From an uncultured Roseibium sp. (GTDB taxonomy: Bacteria; Pseudomonadota; Alphaproteobacteria; Rhizobiales; Stappiaceae): 64,000 bases of DNA. Under the pieces are notes generated by a model, which ran no database searches, had not been told where the DNA came from, and saw only the letters and a program-made list of their open reading frames with translations. The position numbers and the translations under genes were made by a program. Position 1 is the first letter of the stretch; each line of letters opens with the position of its first letter. Location: contig NZ_OY769915.1 in the NCBI RefSeq assembly GCF_963669205.1, positions 1,958,001 to 2,022,000 of the forward strand. Reading direction: 5' to 3'. Positions 43,133 through 51,518 of this stretch are shown piece by piece.

Positions 43133-43855
43133 TCAATGGCCCGGACCTGCGCCGTTTTCGGCGGACAGTTCCTTTAGCGCGGAACGGACCGACGGGATCA
43201 AGTCGGCGTTTTTTTCGTGCAGGTAGTGAAACAGCCGCACGCTGCGGAGCGGTTCATCGATCACCCGGATGCAGCCGATCTCGTTCTCGGCCCTGTATGC
43301 CTCCAGCACTTGCCGGGCGCCGAGAACCGCGTCCAGCCGTCCGAGTTTCAGCATGTCGAACAGTTCCTCGAAGTTTTCACCTTCCCAGACATCCTGAAAA
43401 TTCTGCGTAAGGTTTTCCAGGACGACGGCACCGGCAAGCCGGCCCACACGTTTCGAGGCAAGCCCGGGTCCCTGGCTGGATGACAGGCCTTCGCTGCAGG
43501 TGAACACCATCACTTCGACTGTCATCAGCGGTACGTCAACACGCATGAGAGACGGATATCTCGCCTCGATCGCGCTGCCCGCGACGACTTCCCCATCCAC
43601 CTGTCCGGTCGAGGACAGGACCAGCGTTCTCGATCTGGGTGCACGCACGAGGTCGACGCGAATGCCGAGCGCAGCGTAGGCCGACGTCACGATTTCCGTA
43701 CTTTCTTCGACGGGCAGAATGTTTTCTGAAAGGGCGAGCACTATGATTCTGTCGGCACATGCCTGAGAAGAGGTCAGACAGATGCAGAGCGCCACAGCAA
43801 TCATCTGGAGTTGCGTGCGCGCCCGGACAAACGTGATGTGCGCTGCACCTGACAT
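43133..43855 (-). CDS. Orphan periplasmic solute-binding-like protein
   Basis: The 240-residue protein has a hydrophobic leader (about residues 18-34, LQMIAVALCICLTSSQACA) and a type 3 solute-binding-like body. ILPVEESTEIVTSAYAALGIRVDLVRAPRSRTL resembles the first lobe of polar amino acid binding proteins, and MLKLGRLDAVLG the second. No permease or ATPase gene is adjacent. Such orphan proteins can act as sensors or serve a distant transporter. The start could also be the ATG at about 43804. Function unknown. Confidence 0.65.
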   Translation of the reverse strand: MSGAAHITFVRARTQLQMIAVALCICLTSSQACADRIIVLALSENILPVEESTEIVTSAYAALGIRVDLVRAPRSRTLVLSSTGQVDGEVVAGSAIEARYPSLMRVDVPLMTVEVMVFTCSEGLSSSQGPGLASKRVGRLAGAVVLENLTQNFQDVWEGENFEELFDMLKLGRLDAVLGARQVLEAYRAENEIGCIRVIDEPLRSVRLFHYLHEKNADLIPSVRSALKELSAENGAGPGH

Positions 43856-44022
43856 AAGGGAAATCTACCAGAAACGGGCAGATTTGGATTTACGTGCTAA
43901 CACAACTGTTAGATATGACAACGGCAAGCCGCAACGCTTAGTCGGCAACGCCCTTGGTTACCATGGTGGTTGGCCCACTGGATGAGACCCGAAAAAAACT
44001 AAACGCTTGTGGCGGCGGGAGC
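43856..44022. other. Non-coding gap
   Basis: The 167 bases between the orphan binding-protein gene start and the AbrB-like gene end show no gene or clear terminator. The part near 43900 is AT-richer and may hold the leftward promoter of the binding-protein gene. Confidence 0.4.
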
Positions 44023-45093
44023 TCAACTGCTCTCATCACCTTTGCCTGCCGGTTTTCTCAAGCGGGACAGCAGCAAGGGGGCGAGGGCCAGTGATACCAT
44101 CACCCGGAACAGGTGATGCAGTCCGACGAAGGCGACTTCCCGGCCCATGGCGATCGCGATCAGCGACATTTCGGCCAGGCCGCCCGGGGCATAGGCCAGC
44201 ATGAGCGCAAGCGGATCAAGATCCGAGTTTCGCGCAACGAGGATGGCCGCCGAAAACGCGATCGCGATCTGCACGCTGATCACGAGAAACGCGGCACCAA
44301 CCACATGGGAGAGCTGGCGGGCCGAGATCCCCAGAAAGCGCCCGCCCACATTGATGCCGATAAAGACCTGGACGATGTTGGTCACCCATTCGGGAACCAC
44401 GAAATGCGTCACCCCGGATATATGCAGCGCGGCGCTTACGATCAGGGGCACGACGATGACCCTGGCGGGCAGACGTTTCCAGCGGTCAGCGGCAACGCCT
44501 GCGGCGATGCAGGCAAGGAACCAGCCGGTGTCAACCAGGGAAAGCGACGGAACGGCACCGGCTGTGCTGCGCTGAACATCCACATGCATGAACCATGCGA
44601 TCAGAATCGGCAGTATCAGAATTGAAAGTGCGATGCGCAGGGCATGGACAATGGCGACCCTGGCCTGATCGGCGCCTGCCTGTTCGCTCAGGAGGATCAT
44701 TTCTGCGATTCCGCCCGGAGCGGCACACAGCGCGGCTGTCGGTTTTTGGAACCGGAGAACCTTGCTGAGGAGCAAGAAATTGATCGAACCAGACAGAAGA
44801 AGGGCGATCAGCAGGAAAACGAGGGATGTCCACCACTCGGGGAACGACAGCAAGAGCCCAGCAGTGACCGACGCCCCGAGCATGGTTCCAACCGATGCCC
44901 TGACATACGGCATGAGTGCCGTGGGCTGTTCCGCCGGCAACTTGAGCAGGGACGCCGCGGCGACCGCCAGCATGGCCCCCATCATCCAGCCGAGAGGCAG
45001 GCCGGTCAGAGAAACGATCCAACCTGCGAGCCCGGCAAAAACGCAGGTCGCGGCAGACCGGATCCAGGCATGATTTACTAGCGTCAGCGGCAT
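44023..45093 (-). CDS. AbrB-family membrane protein
   Basis: The 356-residue protein with about 9-10 membrane helices is of the AbrB/AmoA-type family (putative ammonia monooxygenase in old annotation, not a real monooxygenase). It shows the two-fold repeat of the family: LTGLPLGWMMGAMLAVAAASLL with PTAALCAAPGGIAEMILL in the first half, and IAFSAAILVARNS with LALMLAYAPGGLAEMSLIA in the second. The APGG(I/L)AEM pair is diagnostic. These proteins often lie near TTT transporters and may be carriers. Function is not established. Confidence 0.82.
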   Translation of the reverse strand: MPLTLVNHAWIRSAATCVFAGLAGWIVSLTGLPLGWMMGAMLAVAAASLLKLPAEQPTALMPYVRASVGTMLGASVTAGLLLSFPEWWTSLVFLLIALLLSGSINFLLLSKVLRFQKPTAALCAAPGGIAEMILLSEQAGADQARVAIVHALRIALSILILPILIAWFMHVDVQRSTAGAVPSLSLVDTGWFLACIAAGVAADRWKRLPARVIVVPLIVSAALHISGVTHFVVPEWVTNIVQVFIGINVGGRFLGISARQLSHVVGAAFLVISVQIAIAFSAAILVARNSDLDPLALMLAYAPGGLAEMSLIAIAMGREVAFVGLHHLFRVMVSLALAPLLLSRLRKPAGKGDESS

Positions 45094-45259
45094 TCGATCT
45101 CGCTGTTGAGCACTCCGTCGGAATCACCATACAGCCAACCGCCAGGTTTCAGAACGGCTCTTCCGATACCGAGTTCACACCCCGCTTTCCCGCATCCTTC
45201 CTTTGTGCTCTTCACCGGAGACATCGCCATCTCTTGGCGCGCCGGCCTTTCTCCGGGCG
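45094..45259. other. Non-coding gap
   Basis: The 166 bases between the AbrB-like gene start and the otnK stop codon hold no gene I can support. No strong hairpin with a T run was seen for the end of the otnK operon. Confidence 0.4.
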
Positions 45260-46543
45260 TCATCGCTTACCTGCCATGACTGAAAGCGCTTTTTCGAAGA
45301 AGTTCCCGGCGCCGAAGTTTCCAGACTTGAGCGCAAGTGCGACCGGGTCCGTTTTTCCGAGGGTCAAGACGGGCACACCCGGATCGATTTCGGCACCGAT
45401 CATCATCGCCGGATTTCCGAAACACCGGGCGAGCGCCTGCGCGACCGCGCCGGACGTTTCGCCGCCAGCAACAACCAGCCGGCGGTACCCTTGCTGCAGC
45501 AGGGTTTGCGCGGTGCGCGCGAACAGATCGTCCAGCCTTGCGGAAATCGCCTCACGCCCGAAGGTTTCCTGAAGGGCTTTGACGGCCCCGGGACGTCCGG
45601 AGGAGTAGATCAGTGGTGCCCGGTCCGCATGCGAGGTGATGAACCGGACGAGTGTCTCGTCGGTTACACGCCCCGCCAGCACGGCGGGGACATCGATCGG
45701 GTAAACGGGATGACGTGTCTCGTGGTGCGCGATCTGCCCGAGTGTGGCACCGGAACAGGAACCGGCAAGAATCGCACCGGGACCACTGACAGCAGGGGTT
45801 TCGAAAGAACTCCGGCGCGCCAGTCCGCTGGAGATCAGGTTGCCCGGCAGTCCGAGCGCGATACCGGAGCCCCCCGTGACGAGCGGCGCGTCTGCGAGCG
45901 CGGCACCGATATTCAGGAGATCCGCGTCCAAGACCGCATCGACAACGATGAATTCCGAGTCTTGCGCATGTCGTTTCAATTCCTCGGCAATGCGCACGTT
46001 TCCCTCCGCCACGACAGGATAGGGGATATGTCCGACTTTCCCGGCGATCTGGTGTCCCAGAACCCTTCGTATGTCCGGGTCGGTCATCGGCGTGAGCGGA
46101 TGGTTCTGCATTCCGCTTTCGCTGAGCAGGCGGCCGCCTACGAAGAGGTGCCCCTGGAAGACGGTTCGACCGTTTGCCGGGAAGGCCGGACAGACGACGA
46201 CGCCTTTTGCATCAAGCGCGCCGGCCAGTGCACTGGCAACAGGACCGATGTTGCCGTCAGGTGTGGAATCAAACGTGGAGCAGTACTTGAAGACGATTTG
46301 CCGGCACCCCTGGTCCAGCAGCCAGGCAAGGGCGTCGAGCGACTGCTTGACGGCCTCGCCGACCGGCGTGGACCGGCTTTTCAGCGAGATCACGCCGGCG
46401 TCGATATCCCGAGGCGCGTCATGGTCCGGAATGCCGGGATACTGCGCTGTTCTGAGCCCACCCTCGGGAGCGATGCCCCTTGCCAACGTGTTGGCAATGT
46501 CGCTCGCCCCGGTAAAATCATCCGCTATCACACCGATCAGCAT
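45260..46543 (-). CDS. otnK: 3-oxo-tetronate kinase (DUF1537 family)
   Basis: The 427-residue protein has the two-domain four-carbon acid sugar kinase fold. The N-terminus MLIGVIADDFTGASDIANTLA carries the sugar-binding DDxTG motif. FKYCSTFDSTPDGNIGPV and ESGMQNHPLTPMTDP are the stretches I associate with the OtnK subgroup. The C-terminal nucleotide-binding part has VVAGGETSGAVAQAL. OtnK phosphorylates 3-oxo-tetronate in threonate/erythronate catabolism. It follows a racemase-superfamily gene by 3 bases. The usual partners ltnD, otnC and otnI are absent, so the substrate may differ. Confidence 0.85.
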   Translation of the reverse strand: MLIGVIADDFTGASDIANTLARGIAPEGGLRTAQYPGIPDHDAPRDIDAGVISLKSRSTPVGEAVKQSLDALAWLLDQGCRQIVFKYCSTFDSTPDGNIGPVASALAGALDAKGVVVCPAFPANGRTVFQGHLFVGGRLLSESGMQNHPLTPMTDPDIRRVLGHQIAGKVGHIPYPVVAEGNVRIAEELKRHAQDSEFIVVDAVLDADLLNIGAALADAPLVTGGSGIALGLPGNLISSGLARRSSFETPAVSGPGAILAGSCSGATLGQIAHHETRHPVYPIDVPAVLAGRVTDETLVRFITSHADRAPLIYSSGRPGAVKALQETFGREAISARLDDLFARTAQTLLQQGYRRLVVAGGETSGAVAQALARCFGNPAMMIGAEIDPGVPVLTLGKTDPVALALKSGNFGAGNFFEKALSVMAGKR

Positions 46544-46546
46544 GAC

Positions 46547-47221
46547 CTAGGTTCTCTCCCGCGCTTCGACACGCCTGCGAATTTCCGCAATTGCAGCCTC
46601 CGGGCTCGTCAGAACAGGAATACGTGTCCTGGTGCGCGCACGCGGCGCGGCACTCGCCATGGAGAACTGCGCCAGAAGGATTACGTCCGCATCCCCGACT
46701 GTTGCCGTCGTTTCGGCGATCAGCCGATCGTGTTCTTCCGCATCACCGTTCCGCTTGGCGGCAAGGGCGTTTTCGCAGAAATACGGGACCAGCCGTGTCG
46801 CAACGCCCCTGGAAGCGGATGCTTCGGCGAACTCGCGTTCCATGCTCCTTGCCGCGGGTTCGAATGTGTAGATCAGGGCGACGTGCTTGCCGTGGTCGAA
46901 TGCTGCTTCGAACATCGCCTCGTTCGGTTTCATGACCGGCAGGGCCGATTGATCCGCAGCCGCCTCGATTGCGGATCCGAACGCGGAACAACTGAACAGA
47001 ATGCCGTCAGCTCTCGTTAGCTCGGCATAACGGGATAGACCGAGAATGCGGTCGCGAAGCTCAGCTGTCAGGTCGCTCGCCGCCGCCCGGTCAATGGACA
47101 ATCCCTCGTCCAGAATGGAAACCGTCTCGGCTTCCGGCCAGAGATCTCCGGCCGCTTTCTCGATCGGGTCGATCGCAACGCGCGTGGCATGGATCAGGGC
47201 AAGACGTGGGCGAGAAGACAT
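46547..47221 (-). CDS. Asp/Glu racemase-superfamily protein with a single active-site Cys
   Basis: The 224-residue protein has the Asp/Glu racemase fold: PRLALIHATRVAIDPIE at the N-terminus, ADGILFSCSAFGSAIE with one candidate catalytic cysteine, and DVILLAQFSMASA in the second half, where racemases usually carry the second cysteine. The missing second cysteine argues against true racemisation. It fits a lyase, decarboxylase or isomerase role, as in arylmalonate decarboxylase relatives. It is tightly linked to otnK (3 bases), so it probably acts on a tetronate intermediate. Exact reaction unknown. Confidence 0.78.
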   Translation of the reverse strand: MSSRPRLALIHATRVAIDPIEKAAGDLWPEAETVSILDEGLSIDRAAASDLTAELRDRILGLSRYAELTRADGILFSCSAFGSAIEAAADQSALPVMKPNEAMFEAAFDHGKHVALIYTFEPAARSMEREFAEASASRGVATRLVPYFCENALAAKRNGDAEEHDRLIAETTATVGDADVILLAQFSMASAAPRARTRTRIPVLTSPEAAIAEIRRRVEARERT

Positions 47222-47240
47222 CAGTTCAGGTCCGGTCGGG

Positions 47241-47271
47241 AAAAGGTGGTGCCGCAGCGCCGCGGCACCAC
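47241..47271 (-). terminator. Intrinsic-terminator-like hairpin between the dehydrogenase and racemase genes
   Basis: Read on the minus strand, a perfect 10-bp stem GTGGTGCCGC / GCGGCACCAC with a 6-base loop is followed by CCTTTT. It lies in the 86-base gap before the racemase gene and could reduce transcription into racemase-otnK. Confidence 0.6.
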
Positions 47272-47307
47272 AAGGTGACGGACCTTGTTGTCCGCCGGGA
47301 GGACGGA

Positions 47308-48393
47308 TCATGCCGCCTGGGCACGGTCGCGCACGGTTTCAGCGACAAGACGGCCGAACGTATCCGTGTTGACGGCACCGCCAAGGTCCCGCGTGCGATT
47401 GGACGGCTCGTCGAGCACCGTGTCGACGGCGTCCGAGATGGCCTGTCCGGCATCCATCAGCGCCGTTTCGCCGCGTTGCTCGCCGAGCCACGTGAGCATC
47501 ATCGCCGCCGAGAGGATCAGCGAGGTCGGGTTGGCGATGTTCCGTCCGGCAATATCCGGCGCCGATCCGTGCTGGGCCTGCGCGCAGCACAGGCCGGTTT
47601 CCGCATTCGCGTTGATCGATCCGGCGAGCCCGAGCGACCCCGACAGTTCCGATGCCAGGTCCGACAGGATGTCGCCATAGAAGTTCGTCGCGACGACGAC
47701 ATCGTACGTTTCGGGTTTGCGCACCAGCAACGCGGCAAAGGCATCAACGATCAGTTCTTCGGTTTCCACTTCGGGAAACTCCCGTCCGACTGTCCTGAAG
47801 CACTCCAGGAACAGGCCGTCGGTCATCAGGAAGGAATTCGCCTTGTGAATGGCGGCGAGCTTTTTCTTTCGTTGCATCGCCAGTTTGAAGGCCTCACGGC
47901 AGATGCGCATGGACCCGCGGCGCGTGATCTTGCGAACGGAGAGCGCCATGTCGGGGTCGGGCATCATTTCACCCACGCCCCGGAACATGTTGCGGTCGGG
48001 ATAGAATCCTTCCGTCGCTTCACGCATGATGACCAGGTCCATGCCGGGGGCCTTGTTCGCGATGAAGGGTCTGGAGCGGGCGGGGCGGACATTCGCATAA
48101 AGGTCCAGGCCGATGCGGAAACCGGCTGACACGTTGCGTCCCCCTTCGGCGACGGGCGGATAGTCCATGTGCGACTGGGTTCCCAGGATGACACCATCGA
48201 ACGCGGTCCGTGCTTCTTCCAGCACATCTTCGCGAAGCGTGATGCCGTGGTTTTTCAGGCTGGTGAAGCCGGATTCCTCTTCGTGGAAGGAGATGTCGAG
48301 GTCGAAGCGGCGGCTGGCGGCTTCGACGACGTCAAGCGTGGCCGCCATGATTTCCGGACCGATACCGTCACAGGGCAGGGTCATGATGCGCAT
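47308..48393 (-). CDS. Isocitrate/isopropylmalate dehydrogenase-family enzyme
   Basis: The 361-residue NAD(P)-dependent beta-decarboxylating dehydrogenase starts MRIMTLPCDGIGPEIM. It has the catalytic tyrosine in MREATEGFYPDR, lysine in AIHKANSFLMTDG, and the metal-binding aspartates in NFYGDILSDLASELSGSLG. The substrate loop differs from LeuB and Icd and resembles the tartrate/malate dehydrogenase branch. Enzymes of this fold oxidise a hydroxyl next to a carboxylate-bearing carbon, then decarboxylate. PdxA, which works in a known D-threonate route, belongs to the same fold. It is likely the oxidative step of this acid-sugar cluster. GGAG lies 7 bases before the ATG. Confidence 0.85.
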   Translation of the reverse strand: MRIMTLPCDGIGPEIMAATLDVVEAASRRFDLDISFHEEESGFTSLKNHGITLREDVLEEARTAFDGVILGTQSHMDYPPVAEGGRNVSAGFRIGLDLYANVRPARSRPFIANKAPGMDLVIMREATEGFYPDRNMFRGVGEMMPDPDMALSVRKITRRGSMRICREAFKLAMQRKKKLAAIHKANSFLMTDGLFLECFRTVGREFPEVETEELIVDAFAALLVRKPETYDVVVATNFYGDILSDLASELSGSLGLAGSINANAETGLCCAQAQHGSAPDIAGRNIANPTSLILSAAMMLTWLGEQRGETALMDAGQAISDAVDTVLDEPSNRTRDLGGAVNTDTFGRLVAETVRDRAQAA

Positions 48394-48472
48394 TGTTCAC
48401 TCCATGGTTCGGCGCAATCCGGCGCCATGTATCGGGAGCACCAGTAAGGGCTCTGTGTCAGGGGCCGGCGTC

Positions 48473-50017
48473 CTAGTCGGCAGCGTCCATTTCTTCGGTG
48501 AGCCGGTCTCTCTTCATCCGGTTCTTGACCCGGGCTCCAAGGAATATCGGCAGAAGAAATCCCGTGATCGCGATCACCCAGAGAATGATGGCAAGAGGGC
48601 TTCCGACGAGAATGGACCAGTCGCCATCTGAAATGGTCATGGCGCGTCTGAGGTTCACTTCCATTTCGTTGCCGAGAAGGATGCCGAGAATGATCGGGAC
48701 CAGTGGCACGTCCAGTTTTCTGAGAACCCAGCCGAGCAGACCGAAGCCGACCATCAGCATCACGTCGAAGGTGGACCCGGTGATGCCGTAGATCCCCATG
48801 AACGAGATCATCGCAACGACGGGCATCAGGATACGGGTCGGCACCAGAAGCACCCGGGTGAACAGGCCGACCAGCGGAATGTTGAGCGCCAGCAGCATGA
48901 AGTTGCCGATGAACAGGGCCGCGATCAGACCCCAGACCACATCGGGGTTTTTCTGGAAAAGGAGCGGGCCGGGTGTGATGTTGAGTTGCAGGAGCACGGC
49001 AAGCAGCACCGCGGTCGTGCCGGATCCCGGTACACCCAGCGCCAGCATGGGAACCAGGGCGCCACCCGAGGCGGCGTTGTTTCCGACCTCCGGGGCAACG
49101 ACGCCGCGCGGATCCCCCTTGCCGAAGGTCTTGCCGTCCCGGTCAACGGCGGACTTTTCCAGCGAGTAGGACAGAAAGGACCCCAGAGACGCCCCTGCAC
49201 CTGGAAGAACACCGGAAATGAAGCCGATGATGGTGGACCGGCCCATGGTCGGGACACACCGGCGCAGGACCGCAAAGTCCGGCAGAAGACGGCCGATCTG
49301 CATACCGCCCTTCCTGCCGACGGCATCGCCGCGGTGATGCTCCAGGAAGATGAATACCTCGGAAAGGGCGAACAGTCCGACGATGGCGATCAGGAAATCG
49401 ATCCCGTCGAAAAGGTGGATTTCGCCGAAGGTGAAGCGCTGCGAGCCGGTCTGGGAGTCGCTGCCGATCATGGCGATGCCGAGGCCGAGCGCCGCGGCGA
49501 AGGCAGATTTCGCCTGATTGGTGGAAGAGATCCCGCCAAGGGTTGCAAAGGCGAGCGTGAACAGCACGAAATACTCCGCCGGCCCGAACAGAAGCGCGAT
49601 CTTGACGAGTTGCGGTGCCAGGAGCACCAGGCCGCAGGTTGCGAAGAACGCGCCGACGAAAGACGCGATGCCGGACAGGGACAGCGCTTCGCCCGCCTTG
49701 CCCTGGCGGGCCATCGGATACCCGTCGAGGCAGGTCATCATCGCCGGCTCGTCGCCGGGAATGTTCAGCAGGATCGAACTGATGCGTCCGCCATACATGG
49801 CACCGTAATAGACACTGGTGAGCAGGATGAGCGACGGGGTCGGCCCGAGCCCGAGAGAGAAGGCGATCGGGATCAGGATGGCGACCCCGTTCGCGGGCCC
49901 CAGGCCGGGCAGCGCGCCCATGAGCGTTCCCAGAAAGCAGCCAAGGAGTGCGAGAAACAGGTTCTGGGTGGTGAGGGCAACCGTGAATCCGTCGGCGAGT
50001 GAACTGAAAATTTCCAT
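48473..50017 (-). CDS. TTT-family large permease subunit (TctA-like)
   Basis: The 514-residue membrane protein has the TctA signatures GALPGLGPANGVAILIP, MYGGRISSILLNIPGDEPA, GVLPGAGASLGSFLSYSLE and ALGVPGSGTTAVLLAV. It forms the channel of the second TTT system in the window. It starts 12 bases after the tctB stop and is followed by the dehydrogenase gene. The import of a hydroxy acid such as threonate, erythronate or tartrate fits the neighbours. Confidence 0.92.
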   Translation of the reverse strand: MEIFSSLADGFTVALTTQNLFLALLGCFLGTLMGALPGLGPANGVAILIPIAFSLGLGPTPSLILLTSVYYGAMYGGRISSILLNIPGDEPAMMTCLDGYPMARQGKAGEALSLSGIASFVGAFFATCGLVLLAPQLVKIALLFGPAEYFVLFTLAFATLGGISSTNQAKSAFAAALGLGIAMIGSDSQTGSQRFTFGEIHLFDGIDFLIAIVGLFALSEVFIFLEHHRGDAVGRKGGMQIGRLLPDFAVLRRCVPTMGRSTIIGFISGVLPGAGASLGSFLSYSLEKSAVDRDGKTFGKGDPRGVVAPEVGNNAASGGALVPMLALGVPGSGTTAVLLAVLLQLNITPGPLLFQKNPDVVWGLIAALFIGNFMLLALNIPLVGLFTRVLLVPTRILMPVVAMISFMGIYGITGSTFDVMLMVGFGLLGWVLRKLDVPLVPIILGILLGNEMEVNLRRAMTISDGDWSILVGSPLAIILWVIAITGFLLPIFLGARVKNRMKRDRLTEEMDAAD

Positions 50018-50029
50018 TGAACCGGTCCC

Positions 50030-50461
50030 CTAGAAGCCGAGCGGACCCTTGGCCAGCGACAGGCCCAGGATCAGATGGAAGGTGACGTAGATGCCGGCCG
50101 ATGTGGCGGCGCCGGTTACCAGAGACATCAGGGGCGAGGTGCCCAGTCTCCAGGTGAGATAGGCGGTCGCGAATATCGTCGAGATCACGAAGCCGAGTTC
50201 CGGCAGCACCCAGGCATAGAGAAACATTATCGCGGCTGCGTAACCGATTTCGGCGAAATCGCGGAAGCCGGGCCAGGACGGTTCCGTGTCGGGCCGGAAC
50301 AGGAAAACCAGAGAGCAGACCGCCATGACGGCACCGACGATGTAGGGGAAGGCTCTTGGTCCGACGACGTCGACCATGAAACTGTCGGGAATGATGGAGG
50401 CCGCCCAGATGTAGAAGGCGGCAACAGCCAGCCCGACGGCGCCGAAAATCCGGTCGCTCAT
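50030..50461 (-). CDS. TTT-family small permease subunit (TctB-like)
   Basis: The 143-residue protein has four predicted membrane helices, typical of TctB. FMVDVVGPRAFPYIVGAVMAV is the recognisable helix 2 start with the conserved GPRxFP-type motif. The ATG at 50461 has a GGAGGAAA site; a longer open frame to 50509 has none. It lies between tctC and tctA. Confidence 0.87.
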   Translation of the reverse strand: MSDRIFGAVGLAVAAFYIWAASIIPDSFMVDVVGPRAFPYIVGAVMAVCSLVFLFRPDTEPSWPGFRDFAEIGYAAAIMFLYAWVLPELGFVISTIFATAYLTWRLGTSPLMSLVTGAATSAGIYVTFHLILGLSLAKGPLGF

Positions 50462-50493
50462 CTTTTCCTCCGCAAAATGTGTCTGATTGATCG

Positions 50494-50519
50494 GGCCGCC
50501 CCGTGGCACCGGGGCGGCC
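50494..50519 (-). other. Hairpin between TTT binding-protein and small-permease genes
   Basis: A perfect 9-bp stem GGCCGCCCC / GGGGCGGCC with an 8-base loop lies just after the binding-protein stop. There is no T run. It is placed like the hairpins at 12115 and 37592. Confidence 0.55.
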
Positions 50520-50528
50520 GCGGCACCG

Positions 50529-51518
50529 TTACTGGATGATGCCGATTTCCTTGGAGAGCTTGGTCACATCGTCGATCGTGCCCGCGACAAAGGTGTCCAT
50601 GTCGTCACCGAAATTGTTGAAAGGTGCGATTGCGGCCGCCTCGAGCGACGCCTGGAAACCTTCGTCTTCGGTCATCTCCATGATCGCGGACTTCCAGAAT
50701 TCCTTGGCTTCGTCGGATGCGCCGGCTGGCATGTAGAGACCGCGCCAGTTTGCGCCGACGACATCGTATCCCTGTTCCCTGGCGGTCGGAATGTCAGGGA
50801 AGTTCTCCAGTCGCTCCGGCGCCAGAATGCCGATGATCCTGATGTCACCGCTTTCCAGGAACCCGAGCATTTCGGAGAAGTCGCCCGAGAGCGCCTCGAC
50901 AGAGCCGGACAGGAGACCTGTCATAGCTTCGCCGCCGCCGGAAAAGGAGACGTATTTCAGTTTGGTCACGTCTTCCAGGCCCGCCGCCTGGGCGACCAGC
51001 ATGGGCTTGATGTGGTCATAGCTGCCGACGGAGGACCCGCCGGCGATGCCGACCGAGCGGGGGTCCTTCAGGATCGCGTCCATCATGTCGTTGAGTGTCT
51101 GGAACTCGGAATCTTTGGGAACGGCGATCGCGCCGTATTCCGCACCGAAGGTTGCAAGCCAGTGCACGTCTTCCTTCGAGGCATCCTCGTAGATCCCCTG
51201 GGCGATCCGGGCGCTGGTCGACATGGACGCGGCGACGATCAGGGCATTGTCGTCATTCCGCTCCTTCGTGACGTGCGCGAAGGCGACCCCGCCGCCACCG
51301 CCGGACATGTTGGTGACCTGCATGGAGTCATCGATCTTGCCGAGATCGAAGAGAAACTTGGCCGTCGTCCGGCAAATGAAATCCCATCCGCCGCCCGGGT
51401 TCGACGGGGCAATGCATTCCGGGCTCTCGGGCTTGAAGTCTGCGGCCATGGCCGCAGGCGTGTTGAGGGTGAACGCGAGTGCGGCCACGGCACTGAGCGT
51501 GGCAAATTTCCTGTTCAT
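50529..51518 (-). CDS. TTT-family solute-binding protein (TctC-like)
   Basis: The 329-residue periplasmic protein has a signal peptide (MNRKFATLSAVAALAFTLNTPAAMA) and a TctC/Bug body. ECIAPSNPGGGWDFICRT holds the ligand-loop PGGGWD with conserved aspartate. GGSSVGSYDHIKP and FSGGGEAMTGLLSGSVEAL are the later family stretches. The ATG at 51518 follows GGGAGG. It is the first gene of the leftward operon tctC-tctB-tctA-dehydrogenase-(racemase-otnK), opposite the GntR gene. A four-carbon hydroxy acid is the likely ligand. Confidence 0.9.
   Translation of the reverse strand: MNRKFATLSAVAALAFTLNTPAAMAADFKPESPECIAPSNPGGGWDFICRTTAKFLFDLGKIDDSMQVTNMSGGGGGVAFAHVTKERNDDNALIVAASMSTSARIAQGIYEDASKEDVHWLATFGAEYGAIAVPKDSEFQTLNDMMDAILKDPRSVGIAGGSSVGSYDHIKPMLVAQAAGLEDVTKLKYVSFSGGGEAMTGLLSGSVEALSGDFSEMLGFLESGDIRIIGILAPERLENFPDIPTAREQGYDVVGANWRGLYMPAGASDEAKEFWKSAIMEMTEDEGFQASLEAAAIAPFNNFGDDMDTFVAGTIDDVTKLSKEIGIIQ

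Noticed and set aside
44023..45093. Ammonia monooxygenase
   Set aside because: The legacy name for AbrB-type proteins. The sequence is a polytopic membrane protein with two APGG-AEM repeats and no monooxygenase features.
45491..47020. 509-codon plus-strand frame across otnK and the racemase-like gene
   Set aside because: Antisense shadow; the minus-strand kinase carries the diagnostic ADDFTGASD motif.
46547..47221. Simple call as aspartate or glutamate racemase
   Set aside because: The second catalytic cysteine is absent and the neighbours are acid-sugar genes, so only the superfamily is claimed.
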